DNA of 64,000 nucleotides. It comes from Bradyrhizobium sp. ISRA430. Lineage in GTDB: Bacteria > Pseudomonadota > Alphaproteobacteria > Rhizobiales > Xanthobacteraceae. The position numbers and the translations under genes were made by a program. The first letter of the stretch is position 1. Each line of letters opens with the position of its first letter. Shown here piece after piece: positions 43,356 through 52,432 of the stretch. The notes below the pieces were generated by a model, which saw only the letters and a program-made list of their open reading frames with translations, was not told the DNA's origin and did no database searches. Location of the stretch: assembly GCF_029909975.1 (NCBI RefSeq), contig NZ_CP094516.1, positions 186,001 through 250,000 on the forward strand. Reading direction: 5' to 3'.

Positions 43356-44507
43356 ATGGAGCAAATCCGCGTCTGCACCCACGCCGGGCCGGGCACTGAA
43401 CCCATCATTCGCACCGTGCCGTGGCCGAAGGTCGGCCGGAAGGGGGCGCTGATCAAGATCGGCGCCTGCGGCGTCTGCGGCACCGACCTGCACATCCTGA
43501 AAGGCCATTGGCCGAAGCCGTTGCCCTGGCCGTTCACGCTTGGACACGAGCTCGGCGGCGTCATCGTCGAATGCGGCGACGAGTTCACCGAAGACTTCAT
43601 GAGCAGGCCGTTGAAGGTTGGGTCGAAGGTGATGATCCCGCCGCTGATGCCCTGCGGCCGCTGCTACTACTGCATCCACTATCCGCAGACCGCTAACAAA
43701 TGCCTGACGCCGGTCTATTACGGCCGCTATCTCGGCTTCGACAAGGTGCCGCATCTGTGGGGCGGCTGGGCCGAATATGTCTATGTCGATCTCGACATGC
43801 TGCCGGGCACCAAGATCTACAAGCTGCCCGACGACATGTCGCTGCGCTTGGGCGCGCTGTCGGAGCCTCTCACCTCCTGCATCCGCGCCTTCAACCGCGC
43901 CGCGCGTGCCGGCGGCTTCACCTGGGGCGACACGGTGGTGATCCAGGGATCGGGCCCGATCGGCATTCTGGCCGTCGCCGCCGCGCAGGAGATGGGGGCA
44001 GGGCGGGTGATCTGCGTCGGCGCGCCCGAAGAGCCCAGGCTCAGGCTCGCGCGCGAATTCGGCGCGGAAGCGACCGTCAACATCGAAGAGTTCGGGACTA
44101 CCGAGGCGCGCATCAGGGCGGTGCGCGATATCGTCGGCGGCTTCGGCGCCGATCTCGTGATGGATTGCTCGGGCCATCCCACCGCCGGCCCCGAAGGCAT
44201 CGAGATGCTGCGCGACGGCGGCACCTATGTCGAGATGGGCCAGTTCACCGATGCGGGCTCGATCGAGACGTCCTGGCACCGCATCTGCACCAAGGACCTC
44301 AACGTGCTGGGATCCTGGGGTTTCACCGGCAACGACCTGCCGCTCGGCGTCGACATGCTCTACCGCACCCGCGACAAATATCCGTGGCTGAAGATGCAGA
44401 CGATCTATCCGTTCACGGAAGCGGGCGTTGCGCAGGCGGTCAACGATGCAATGGCGATGAAGACGGTGAAGTCGACCATCGTGCCGTGGCCGGAGCTGGT
44501 GGGATGA
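43356..44507 (+). CDS. Zinc-dependent alcohol dehydrogenase-family oxidoreductase
   Basis: 383-residue MDR dehydrogenase. Catalytic zinc ligands C41 and H64/E65 in CGVCGTDLH and TLGHELGG; a structural-zinc-like set C100, C103, C106, C116 in a CGRCYYC cluster; Rossmann GSGPIGILAVAAAQ. Oxidises an alcohol or polyol with NAD(P); the substrate is not determined. The last cysteine sits two residues further away than is usual. It is followed by a small membrane-protein gene, 122 bp downstream. Confidence 0.9.
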   Translation: MEQIRVCTHAGPGTEPIIRTVPWPKVGRKGALIKIGACGVCGTDLHILKGHWPKPLPWPFTLGHELGGVIVECGDEFTEDFMSRPLKVGSKVMIPPLMPCGRCYYCIHYPQTANKCLTPVYYGRYLGFDKVPHLWGGWAEYVYVDLDMLPGTKIYKLPDDMSLRLGALSEPLTSCIRAFNRAARAGGFTWGDTVVIQGSGPIGILAVAAAQEMGAGRVICVGAPEEPRLRLAREFGAEATVNIEEFGTTEARIRAVRDIVGGFGADLVMDCSGHPTAGPEGIEMLRDGGTYVEMGQFTDAGSIETSWHRICTKDLNVLGSWGFTGNDLPLGVDMLYRTRDKYPWLKMQTIYPFTEAGVAQAVNDAMAMKTVKSTIVPWPELVG

Positions 44508-44629
44508 TGGCGGCCAAACGCGCAGAAGCGGGACGATGTCCAAAAAGTTCCATCGGGAATCCGCGAGTTATTCACGCTGAGGTGAAACTTAGGCCCAAGT
44601 TCCGGCTTTCACTTCGCGGGAGAGGTGCC

Positions 44630-45142
44630 GTGAAGCGAATTCTGAAACCCGTCACTTACATCCTGGCCGTTATCTACTTCCTGGTGGATGCGGTGTTCAT
44701 GGCCGTGGCCCGGCCAATATCGCGCTGGCTTGGGCGGCATCTCGAATTCAAGCGATTGCGGGCCTGGATCAGATCACTGCCGCCTTATCCCTCGCTCGCC
44801 TTGTTTTCCGTGCCTGTGATTATCCTGGAGCCGATCAAGCCGGTGGCCGCATACCTCGCCGCTACGGGCCAGGTCCTGAGCGGCGCGGTGACTTTCATCA
44901 TCGGCGAACTGCTCAAGCTCGTGCTGGTCGAGCGCCTGTTTCACCTCACGCGCGACAAGCTGATGAGGATTCCGGCTTTCGCCTGGGCCTATACGAAGTT
45001 CTCAGAGGCGAAAGCCTGGCTGCAAGCAACCGAGGCCTGGCGGGTCGTTCGCGCCTTGATCCGCACGGCACGGGACTGGGTTGCGCAGGCAAGAGCAAGG
45101 CTCATCGGCAGCTTCAGCAAGCTGGTGACCTCCAGGGATTAA
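44630..45142 (+). CDS. Small membrane protein, function unknown
   Basis: 170 residues, GTG start 44630 behind GGGAGAGG. Hydrophobic segments: PVTYILAVIYFLVDAVFMAV (about 7-26), LALFSVPVIILEPIKPVAAY (about 55-75), and SGAVTFIIGELLKLVLVERL (about 85-105). The C-terminal 60 residues are amphipathic and basic (AWLQATEAWRVVRALIRTA). No domain recognised. Confidence 0.8.
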   Translation: MKRILKPVTYILAVIYFLVDAVFMAVARPISRWLGRHLEFKRLRAWIRSLPPYPSLALFSVPVIILEPIKPVAAYLAATGQVLSGAVTFIIGELLKLVLVERLFHLTRDKLMRIPAFAWAYTKFSEAKAWLQATEAWRVVRALIRTARDWVAQARARLIGSFSKLVTSRD

Positions 45143-45163
45143 GGACCGATAGAGTCCTACGCT

Positions 45164-45517
45164 TCAGACGAGCTTGCGTGCTGCGGCGGTTGCCTTGTCG
45201 CCGGTGTTCGGCGTGCCGGTCGGCTCGATCAGCAGAAGATGAACCTCCTCGCGTGCCACCGGGCGATGTTCAACACCTCTGGGCACGACGTAGAGCTCGC
45301 CCGGACCGAGCGTCACCGTGCGATCCCGCAATTCGATGTCCAAATTGCCTTTCAGGACGAGAAAGAAATCGTCAGTGTCCTCGTGCTTGTGCCAGGTGAA
45401 CTCTCCCTTCACCTTCACCACCATCACGTCGCAATCGTTGAAGGTCGTGATCGTGCGCGGAGACCAGAGCTCCTGAAAGGTCGCGAGTTTGTCGGCAAGC
45501 GATATGCTGTCGCCCAT
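45164..45517 (-). CDS. Cupin-domain protein
   Basis: 117 residues from ATG 45517. Cupin metal-binding pattern: H in EFTWHKHEDTDDFF (HxH, E) and VVPRGVEHRPV (late His). Typical single-domain small cupin with no fused domain; could be an isomerase, dioxygenase or sensor. Convergent with the preceding forward gene (22 bp gap). Confidence 0.88.
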   Translation of the reverse strand: MGDSISLADKLATFQELWSPRTITTFNDCDVMVVKVKGEFTWHKHEDTDDFFLVLKGNLDIELRDRTVTLGPGELYVVPRGVEHRPVAREEVHLLLIEPTGTPNTGDKATAAARKLV

Positions 45518-45817
45518 GTGTCACCCGTATCTTACTCTCGTGAGGCACGATTTGGGATCAAATTGCCGACGCGACAAGGCTGGTATCGGTCAACCGGGCG
45601 ATCTTTAGCCTCCTCACGATATCGGGTGAGCTCAACCTCCGCCGCCACCGCTGCCGACATCGCGCATTGGGCACACCATAGGCATGGTGATTTGTCTCCG
45701 CTTGGCGTAAAGCGACCGGATCAAATCGCCATATGCGGCTGGCCGCTTGCCGGGCACGCAGTTTCAGGCCCCCCGGCTCGCCGTTCTGCGCCTGAATTAA
45801 CCAAGGTTTTCCATCTC
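45518..45817. other. Intergenic stretch before the DEAD-box gene
   Basis: 300 bp. A reverse open frame (45824 to 45558) lacks any family feature and I do not call it. The helicase gene probably has its promoter here; no operator recognised. Confidence 0.4.
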
Positions 45818-47773
45818 GTGTCATTCCCGACCATGAGTCCGCCGCTCGCCCGAGCTTTGGCCGAGCGGAACTACGATCGTCCGACCCCCGTTCAACTGGC
45901 TGTGCTCGCCGGCGAAGCGGTCGACCGCGACCTTCTGGTTTCGGCCCAAACCGGCTCCGGCAAGACCGTTGCCTACGGACTGGCCATCGCCAAAGATCTG
46001 CTGGGCAGCGCCGAGCGGTTTGAGCCGGCCACCGCTCCGCTTGCCTTGATCGTGGCGCCGACCCGCGAGCTCGCCTTGCAGGTCCATCGCGAACTTGCCT
46101 GGCTTTATCAACATGCGGACGGGCGCGTCGTCTCCTGCGTGGGTGGCATGGATCCGCGCCGCGAGCAGCGCGAACTCGCCGCGGGCGCTCACATCGTCGT
46201 CGGTACGCCCGGCCGATTGTGCGATCATTTGCGGCGCGGCCGTCTCGACATCTCGGAATTGACGGCTGTCGTCCTCGACGAGGCCGACGAAATGCTCAAT
46301 CTCGGTTTTCGCGAGGACATGGAATTCATCCTCGAGACCACGCCGGATACGCGCCGCACCTTGTTGTTCTCAGCGACGTTTCCGCGTGGCATCGTTGCAC
46401 TGGCCAAGCAGTATCAACAGCAGGCCTTTCGGATCGAGGTCGCGGGCGATGAAGGTGGTCATGCCGATATCGAGTACCGCGTCATCCGGATCGCCCCCGG
46501 CGATGTCGAGCACGCGGTCGTCAACGTGCTGCGTTTTTTCGAGTCGCCGAGCGCTCTGGTGTTTTGCAGCACAAGGGATGCCGTCAGGCATTTGCAGGCA
46601 GCGCTCCTGGAGCGGGGCTTCTCCGTCGTCGCTCTGTCCGGCGAGTTGACGCAGAACGAGCGAGCCCTGGCGCTCCAGGCGTTGCGGGATGGACGTTCCC
46701 GCGTCTGCGTGGCGACCGATGTCGCGGCGCGCGGCATCGACCTGCCCAGCCTCGACCTCGTCATTCACGCGGATCTGCCCAAGGACGCTGAGGTCATGCA
46801 GCATCGCTCAGGGCGCACCGGACGTGCGGGGCGAAAGGGCGTCAGCGTCCTCTTGGTGCCGCCCGCGCGACGACGGCGTGCCGAACTGCTGCTGAATCTG
46901 TCCGGCATCGACGCTGTCTGGGGGACGGCACCCCAGGCGGATGAAATCCGCAAGCTCGATCATGAGCGCCTGCTGAGGGACGCCGTGTTCACGGAAGACG
47001 CAACCTCCGAGGATCTGATCCTGGCGCAGGCATTGTTGGCTGAGCGTTCGCCCGAGGATATCGCCGCGGCGCTGGCGCGGCTTTATCGCGCACGACTGCC
47101 GTCACCCGAGGACATCATCGATCCGGGCGAGCGCAGCGGCCGCCCGCGCGACGATCGCGGTCGTGACAAATTTCAAGCCGCGGATGGCGACGATCGCCCG
47201 GCAAGGGCCCGATCGAAATCGGGAAAATCATCGTCGCGTCACGGCATGGCGGAGGCCAGCGTCTGGTTCCGTGCCGCCATCGGGCGAAGAAAGAACGCGG
47301 AGGCACGCTGGCTGTTGCCGATGATCTGCCGTCGCGGCGGCATCGACAAACGTGACATCGGCACCATCCGGATCATGGACACGACCACCGAGTTCGAAAT
47401 TTCCGAGCGGGTCGCGGAATCCTTCGCCGTCAAGATCCGGCGACCGGACAAGGAAGACAGCATCCGCATCGAGCCGATGGGGGACGCGCGCCAAGGGCAA
47501 GCGCATTCGGAGGAGCGGTCCCGCGCGCCTCGGCGCGAGGGCGGCGACAGTGATCATCGTGAACGTCGCGACGATCGCGCGCGCGACGCAGGTGGATTCA
47601 AACCACGCGGCAAGGCTCACGGCGAGCGCGGGCCGAAATTCGACCATGCTCCGACGTTCGGACAAAAAAAGAGGCATCGGAACAAGCCAGGCCACGCAGA
47701 GCCGCCTTCGGTCACACCGTGGCCCGTGAAGGGCGCGCCGGGAAAGAAGGCGAGGAAGAAGCGCCGAGGCTGA
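45818..47773 (+). CDS. DEAD-box RNA helicase with DbpA-type RNA-binding domain
   Basis: 651 residues from GTG 45818 (MSFPTMSPPLA), which matches typical family starts better than the ATG at 45833. Q motif PTPVQ, Walker A AQTGSGKT, PTRELA, GG, TPGR, DEAD (VVLDEADEML), SAT, ARGID and HRSGRTGRAG are all present. After the helicase core a DbpA-like RNA-binding domain spans about 490-560 (WFRAAIGRRKNAEARWLLP, GGIDKRDIGTIRIM). The tail of about 90 residues is Arg/Lys-rich and low complexity. Likely rRNA- or cold-related RNA remodelling. Confidence 0.93.
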   Translation: MSFPTMSPPLARALAERNYDRPTPVQLAVLAGEAVDRDLLVSAQTGSGKTVAYGLAIAKDLLGSAERFEPATAPLALIVAPTRELALQVHRELAWLYQHADGRVVSCVGGMDPRREQRELAAGAHIVVGTPGRLCDHLRRGRLDISELTAVVLDEADEMLNLGFREDMEFILETTPDTRRTLLFSATFPRGIVALAKQYQQQAFRIEVAGDEGGHADIEYRVIRIAPGDVEHAVVNVLRFFESPSALVFCSTRDAVRHLQAALLERGFSVVALSGELTQNERALALQALRDGRSRVCVATDVAARGIDLPSLDLVIHADLPKDAEVMQHRSGRTGRAGRKGVSVLLVPPARRRRAELLLNLSGIDAVWGTAPQADEIRKLDHERLLRDAVFTEDATSEDLILAQALLAERSPEDIAAALARLYRARLPSPEDIIDPGERSGRPRDDRGRDKFQAADGDDRPARARSKSGKSSSRHGMAEASVWFRAAIGRRKNAEARWLLPMICRRGGIDKRDIGTIRIMDTTTEFEISERVAESFAVKIRRPDKEDSIRIEPMGDARQGQAHSEERSRAPRREGGDSDHRERRDDRARDAGGFKPRGKAHGERGPKFDHAPTFGQKKRHRNKPGHAEPPSVTPWPVKGAPGKKARKKRRG

Positions 47774-47839
47774 ACTGCCGCCGTTCAGCGCAGACAGGTT
47801 CGGGGCGTGGCTTCACACCCGCGTGAGCAGTGGTGGAGA

Positions 47840-48364
47840 TCACGTTCCGGCGCTGCCGGAGCGGGCGAGCTCGCGGAGCATGTAGGTCGCGCGCTCGCCG
47901 TAAGGCGCGAGCTTCCTGCGCAACGAGACATCGGCTGCGACCGCGCGGAAGCCGAGGCGCTCCCACAGCGATCGCGTGCGGTAGACCGAAACGAGCGCGA
48001 GCGTCGCGATGCCTGACGATCGCGCCAGGCTTTCGGTTGCCGCAACATAGGCGCGCGCCGCGCCACCGCCGCGATACGCAGGCAGCATGGCGACATCGTG
48101 TACATAGAGACAGTCCGCATCGTCGGGCAGCCTTTCCAGGAAGCCGTCGAGCGGCGGAATCAGGTGCTGCATCCAGGGGTGCGCGAGACCGTAGCCGACA
48201 ATTTCGTCCTCCGCGACGAGCACCAGGCAGCCGTCCGGGCAGAGCCGCATTTTTTCTGCGAGCACCTCCGGCCGCTCGGGAAGATCGGGATGAATACGCG
48301 CGGCGATCGCGCTGATCGCCGGCAGGTCGGACGCGCGCGCGTAGCGCCAATGCGGCTTGTTCAT
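47840..48364 (-). CDS. GNAT-family N-acetyltransferase
   Basis: 174 residues from ATG 48364. GNAT fold with motif A around VHDVAMLPAYRGGGAARAY, the acetyl-CoA pyrophosphate loop (RGGGAA), and motif B YRTRSLWERLGF. Cytoplasmic. Substrate unknown. It converges with the helicase gene. Confidence 0.9.
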   Translation of the reverse strand: MNKPHWRYARASDLPAISAIAARIHPDLPERPEVLAEKMRLCPDGCLVLVAEDEIVGYGLAHPWMQHLIPPLDGFLERLPDDADCLYVHDVAMLPAYRGGGAARAYVAATESLARSSGIATLALVSVYRTRSLWERLGFRAVAADVSLRRKLAPYGERATYMLRELARSGSAGT

Positions 48365-48510
48365 GTTGATCGGTCGCCCCGTCTTGTCGATTCCAATTTA
48401 TTCCGTTGTGCCGCCACACACAGCGAAAAAAATCCTTGCCGTCATCGCAGGAATACGACGCACCGTGCGGCGTCCTACTCATGCAAGCCATTTGCATGAC
48501 AGGAGACACC

Positions 48511-48900
48511 ATGACGACATCCTCGATCCGCCTCGCACTCACGCTCGCAGCATCGCTCGCGATTGCTCCCGCCGCGTTCGCTGCGCCGCCGACCAAGACC
48601 GGAAAGACGGACAAGGGCACCGTGCTCACCGATGCCAAGGGTATGACGCTCTACACCTTCGACAAGGACTCGGACGGCAAGTCGGCCTGCAACGGGCCGT
48701 GTGCGACAAATTGGCCGGTGCTGAAGGCGGGGGCGAGCGACACGCCGGGCGAAGGCTACACCATCATCACGCGCGACGACGGCTCCAAGCAATGGGCTTA
48801 CAAGGGCAAGCCGCTCTATACCTTCGCCAAGGACCAGAAGCCCGGCGACATCACCGGCGACGGCTTCTTGAACGGCGCCTGGCATCTGGCGATGCCGTGA
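48511..48900 (+). CDS. Secreted PF03640 (COG4315) protein
   Basis: 129 residues from ATG 48511. Signal peptide ends at about residue 25 (PAAFA). The mature part has the paired repeat of this family: LYTFDKDSDGKSACNGPCATNWPVL and LYTFAKDQKPGD, with two cysteines in the first. Function of the family unknown; often associated with periplasmic redox or iron handling, which is not shown here. Confidence 0.88.
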   Translation: MTTSSIRLALTLAASLAIAPAAFAAPPTKTGKTDKGTVLTDAKGMTLYTFDKDSDGKSACNGPCATNWPVLKAGASDTPGEGYTIITRDDGSKQWAYKGKPLYTFAKDQKPGDITGDGFLNGAWHLAMP

Positions 48901-49392
48901 GCGCTCTGCTGCAAGACGCCAGAGGCACGGTGATGCCTGATCCTTGAGAGCGGACGCGTGCTGCTGGACGCAGCGCAGCGCCTTGCGATGCGAAGCATCG
49001 TCCAATGCGCTGCGCTGGTCCCTGCGGCCGGGTGCACACCTCGCACAATAATTCCGGATGGAGCTCAAACGGCGCCAAGGATTGACGCCTTTGCACCGCG
49101 CGCCGTCAGTAATCTGAAGTTGGTGCAAGCGATGACAGCAACTTCAAAGAAGCAAGATGTTTGTTTGCGCTGCGTCATCACATGATTCGAATAAAATCAA
49201 GCCGAGAGTCAGAAAGCGAACAGAAATCTCGAGTCTCCCTGCTCATAGTTGCTTCCGGCAGGGGGCGAGGGCGGCACATCCGCAGCAGCATCCCACCATC
49301 TTGAAAGTAGGGGCACTGGTTTCCCGGTGCGGCACGCACCTGGGAGCGTCGGGGAGCTTCAATCCACTATCTAGTTTCGCTTGAAAGGATGA
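48901..49392. other. Intergenic stretch with a nested hairpin
   Basis: 492 bp between the PF03640 gene and the phasin gene. Besides the 48971-49017 structure I see no gene or RNA. The phasin promoter is presumably close to 49300-49390. Confidence 0.45.
48971..49017. repeat. Nested hairpin (outer 11 bp, inner 6 bp)
   Basis: Outer arms CAGCGCAGCGC (48971-48981) and GCGCTGCGCTG (49007-49017); inside lies CGATGC-gaa-GCATCG (48986-49000). A 47-bp double palindrome in otherwise plain intergenic DNA. No U-tract on either strand. Confidence 0.7.
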
Positions 49393-49884
49393 ATGCCCGT
49401 GAGTGATGCCAATGTGAAAGCCGAGACGAATGCCGCCCCGCTGAATGGGACGGCGAATGGAAGTGCAAAGCTCAACTTCGACTTACCTTTTTTCAACATC
49501 CGGACCATCTTCGGCGATCTCGCCGAGCAGAGCGCCACACGGGCCAAGGCAAATTTCGAGCAGATGAAGGCGGCTTCCGAGGAGATCACCGGAGCCCTCT
49601 GCGACGCCTGTTCGACCAATGCCAAGCGTGCCGCCGACTACAACACCAAGGTTATCGAAATATCCAATGCCAATACCACCTCCACGCTGGAATTCCTCTC
49701 CCAGCTTGCGGACGCGAGGTCGTTTGCGGATCTCGTGAACCTCTCCACCGCCCACAGCCGCAAGGCGTTTGACGCGGCTTCCGCTCAAAACCGGGAGCTT
49801 TGGGACCTCGCCCAGAAAGTCGCGACCGAGACGGCCGAGCCGATCAAGAAGAGCTTCAACCGGGTTCTGCGTAGGGCTGCTTGA
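49393..49884 (+). CDS. Phasin-family protein
   Basis: 163 residues from ATG 49393. Helical, amphipathic, with the phasin core NANTTSTLEFLSQLADARS and an N-terminal low-complexity segment (NAAPLNGTANGS). Phasins coat polyhydroxyalkanoate granules. A stem-loop follows at 49910-49950. Confidence 0.9.
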   Translation: MPVSDANVKAETNAAPLNGTANGSAKLNFDLPFFNIRTIFGDLAEQSATRAKANFEQMKAASEEITGALCDACSTNAKRAADYNTKVIEISNANTTSTLEFLSQLADARSFADLVNLSTAHSRKAFDAASAQNRELWDLAQKVATETAEPIKKSFNRVLRRAA

Positions 49885-49909
49885 ATCGAAGCTACTGGCC
49901 GCGTGGGTC

Positions 49910-49950
49910 GGCTGGACGAGCGTCTTCGCAAAAAGAGACGCCGTCCAGCC
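49910..49950 (+). terminator. Stem-loop after the phasin gene
   Basis: Outer stem GGCTGGACG/CGTCCAGCC and inner stem CGTCT/AGACG, 26 bp after the stop. No U-tract. Confidence 0.6.
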
Positions 49951-50001
49951 GGTGCCGGCCTCCCTCACTGTTGAGGTGATGCCAAGCTGGAGGAAATCGG
50001 G

Positions 50002-50229
50002 ATGGGTATGGTGATGATCAGGTGCCCGGAAACGGGAAACGCGATTCCGACGGGCATCGAGATGGATCGCGAAAGGTTTCGGTGCAGTGCGGTCTTCTTT
50101 TCGCGCACCTATTGCCGGATGTGCGCGGCGACGCACGAATGGTTCGCCAGAGAGGCCTGGGTCTACGAGTCGGTCTTGGCGAACGGGAAGTCCGGAGGCG
50201 GGCAGCCGTTCCGCGCCGGCGCGGCGTGA
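50002..50229 (+). CDS. Small zinc-binding-like hypothetical protein
   Basis: 75 residues from ATG 50002, with GGAGG eight bases upstream. Cysteines C8, C28, C38 and C41 (RCPETGN early, YCRMCAATHEW) suggest a zinc-ribbon. Resembles short Bradyrhizobium proteins with WFAREAWV. Its 3' end overlaps the convergent Crp-family gene by 67 bp; both frames look real, so a long antisense overlap exists. Confidence 0.75.
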   Translation: MGMVMIRCPETGNAIPTGIEMDRERFRCSAVFFSRTYCRMCAATHEWFAREAWVYESVLANGKSGGGQPFRAGAA

Positions 50230-50954
50230 AGGAGCCTTGCGGCATCCTGCGAAACGATCCGATCGATCCGGCGGCTCATCACCTTGTAGCACTCGCAGGC
50301 GGCGACCTCGAGCCGTTGCCTGTCGATCTCGAGTTGGCCGCGCCGATTGGATTTCACGGCCCTTGATGCTCGAAGTGCGCGCACGACGTGCGTGACCGTG
50401 GTGCGCCGTACCCCGAGCAATTCCGACAATGTCTCTTGCGTCAGGTGCAGGACGTCGCCGCCGTCCGTCCGATCGTGAATGTGAAGCAGCCAGCGGGCGA
50501 GTCGCGCTTCGACGGAGTGCAGCGCATTGCAGGCCGCGACGTGCTGGACCTGCGTTAGCATCGCCCTGATGAGAATCTGGACCGCACCTGCGAGGGCGGG
50601 ACTTCGCTCGAGCGCCGCCTGAAATCGCGCGGGCGAGATTTGCAGTGCGGTCCCCGCCACGCGGACGACCGCTGTCACCGGCGAGCGGAGGGGGCCGAGC
50701 GCCGTCATAAGTCCCACGGCGCCGTCGTTGCCGATCACGGCGGTTGCGGCGGTCTGTCCGTTCGGTAACTCCATGATGAGAGCGATTGCACCGCTGCAGG
50801 GGAAGTAGAGGTGGTCGATCCGATCACCCGCCCTAATCAGGACCTGATCGTGCTGGAGTGGTACTTTGCGCAAATGGGGTGCAAGCAACGCGAAGTCGGC
50901 AGGCGGCAACGCAGCTAACAAGCGATTACCAACTCTGGTCGCGTGCTCCATCAT
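50163..50954 (-). CDS. Crp/Fnr-family transcriptional regulator
   Basis: 263 residues from tandem ATGs at 50954/50951. N-terminal cNMP-like beta-barrel (VLIRAGDRIDHLYFPCSGAIAL) without an Fnr cysteine set. C-terminal helix-turn-helix LTQETLSELLGVRRTTVTHVV at about 168-188. The barrel lacks an obvious GEL phosphate-binding signature, so cAMP binding is doubtful. Targets unknown. Confidence 0.9.
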   Translation of the reverse strand: MMEHATRVGNRLLAALPPADFALLAPHLRKVPLQHDQVLIRAGDRIDHLYFPCSGAIALIMELPNGQTAATAVIGNDGAVGLMTALGPLRSPVTAVVRVAGTALQISPARFQAALERSPALAGAVQILIRAMLTQVQHVAACNALHSVEARLARWLLHIHDRTDGGDVLHLTQETLSELLGVRRTTVTHVVRALRASRAVKSNRRGQLEIDRQRLEVAACECYKVMSRRIDRIVSQDAARLLHAAPARNGCPPPDFPFAKTDS

Positions 50955-51109
50955 GGGAATCTTCCCTCGACGGAGGCCCGGCGGCTAACAAACGCATCCG
51001 GCCGAGCCGCGTTGCCGCATAGACGTTTGCCGCGGCAAACCGGCAACGTCCTCTAGCAGGTAAGGTTCCAGCAGAGGATCGCAAGCCGTCCGCGCCGACG
51101 CGGGAGCGG

Positions 51110-52243
51110 CTATCTCGGGTATTCGAGCTGCATCGCGACGAAATCGGCCGTGTGCTGTCCGTAGCGCGCGTCGATCGCCAGCAGCGTCTGGTCCAGCGCC
51201 TGTGCCGGCGGCAATGCGACGGCGGCCGGCGGTGTCTGCGTCGCCGGCCAGTCGGCTGCGATCTTGTCCGGCAGGATGCCGAGGCCGCCGCGGCTCGTCC
51301 GCGCGTCGGCCGTCGCCGCGAAGGTGAGGACGCGCGAGCGATAGGTCCGCGACCACGCGTCGGCGATCAGCGCGAGCGACACCTCGTCGATGCCGGGCGT
51401 CAGATTGATCCCGAGGTGCTCGCGCTTCCAGAATGTGAGCGCGTTGGCGATGGCGGTCAGAGCGAAGGGGCGCGTGAACTGGAACGCATCGCTGCGGTGA
51501 CGTGCGTCCCATTCCGCAAGGCCGATGTCGCGGGCGACCGCCTCGGCCTTGCCGCGCCCGGCGATGGCCTCGATCAAGGTGAGCGCCATCGGCATGGATG
51601 CGGTGATTCCGGTCGTCGTCGCGACACCGTGGTCGACGACCAGCCTGCGGTCTGCCACATAGCGGATCGCAGAATGCTTTTGCAGGTCGCGCACGGAATA
51701 CCAGTGGGTCGTGGCCCGCTTGCCGTCGAGTAGCCCGGTGTTGGCGACCACTTTGGCGCCGACGCAGACGCCGATGACGATTGCGCCCTTGCCGGCCTGG
51801 GCCCTGATCCATTGCAGAGCCACCGGATCATCCTCGCGCGTCATCGCGGGCACGATGACGTAGTCGGCGCCATCCGGGTGCGCGGCGTCGAATTCAGTGA
51901 TCGTCGTGTGCGGCTGCACCTTCAGCGCAGGATAGAGCGTGACCGGCCCCGGCTGTGTTGCCAGCGTGAGCACATCGGCGACATCGGCACGCGCGAGGAT
52001 GCCATACGGCATCAGGTAATCGGTGGTCTCGCTCATGTCGTTGATGCCCACGATGGCGATCAGGGGACGCCGCCGCTTCGGCGGCTTCAGCGCCGCAAGC
52101 GTCGCCTCGGATTCGTCCCTGGATATTACAGGCGCAGCTCCCCGCGCCGGCGAGCCGGGCAGCATGAACAGCCAGGTTCCGCCGATCGCCAGCAGCAACG
52201 CCGCGCAGCCGAGGCCGCTCCACGCCAGAATGCGCCAGCTCAT
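51110..52243 (-). CDS. Membrane-anchored DJ-1/PfpI (GATase1-like) protein
   Basis: 377 residues from ATG 52243 (MSWRILAW); a GTG at 52249 is also possible. N-terminal TM (LGCAALLLAIGGTWLFML) then a linker and a GATase1-like domain: nucleophile C160 in VIGVCVGAK, followed by LLDGKRATTHW. This is the first half of an AraC-type GlxA regulator, but no helix-turn-helix is present, and a C-terminal domain of about 180 residues takes its place. The start region is covered by a 26-bp tandem duplication. Confidence 0.85.
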   Translation of the reverse strand: MSWRILAWSGLGCAALLLAIGGTWLFMLPGSPARGAAPVISRDESEATLAALKPPKRRRPLIAIVGINDMSETTDYLMPYGILARADVADVLTLATQPGPVTLYPALKVQPHTTITEFDAAHPDGADYVIVPAMTREDDPVALQWIRAQAGKGAIVIGVCVGAKVVANTGLLDGKRATTHWYSVRDLQKHSAIRYVADRRLVVDHGVATTTGITASMPMALTLIEAIAGRGKAEAVARDIGLAEWDARHRSDAFQFTRPFALTAIANALTFWKREHLGINLTPGIDEVSLALIADAWSRTYRSRVLTFAATADARTSRGGLGILPDKIAADWPATQTPPAAVALPPAQALDQTLLAIDARYGQHTADFVAMQLEYPR

Positions 52244-52272
52244 GTTCACGCCAGAATGCGCCAGCTCATGTT
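52221..52272. repeat. 26-bp tandem duplication over a start codon
   Basis: The 26 bp of 52221-52246 are repeated exactly at 52247-52272. On the reverse strand each unit carries ATGAGCTGGCGCATTCTGG. The upstream copy reads ATG ... GCG TGA, a seven-codon mini-frame ending in TGA directly before the downstream start. Since 26 is not a multiple of 3, the two copies are out of frame. Confidence 0.9.
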
Positions 52273-52432
52273 GATGTCATCCGGTCTTCGCCGCTTCACG
52301 TGGCGCGGAAGCTACCCGGTCGGGGCGGCATCGGAAATGACGCAAATCCGGCAAAAACGGCCAAGCCGCAGGCGCGATCATTTGTCGCGCGGCGAGCTCT
52401 GCGCGAGATGTCTTGCGCCTAGCTTTCGAAGA

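Noticed and set aside
45558..45824. 88-codon reverse frame upstream of the helicase
   Set aside because: No recognisable feature and overlaps the likely helicase promoter.
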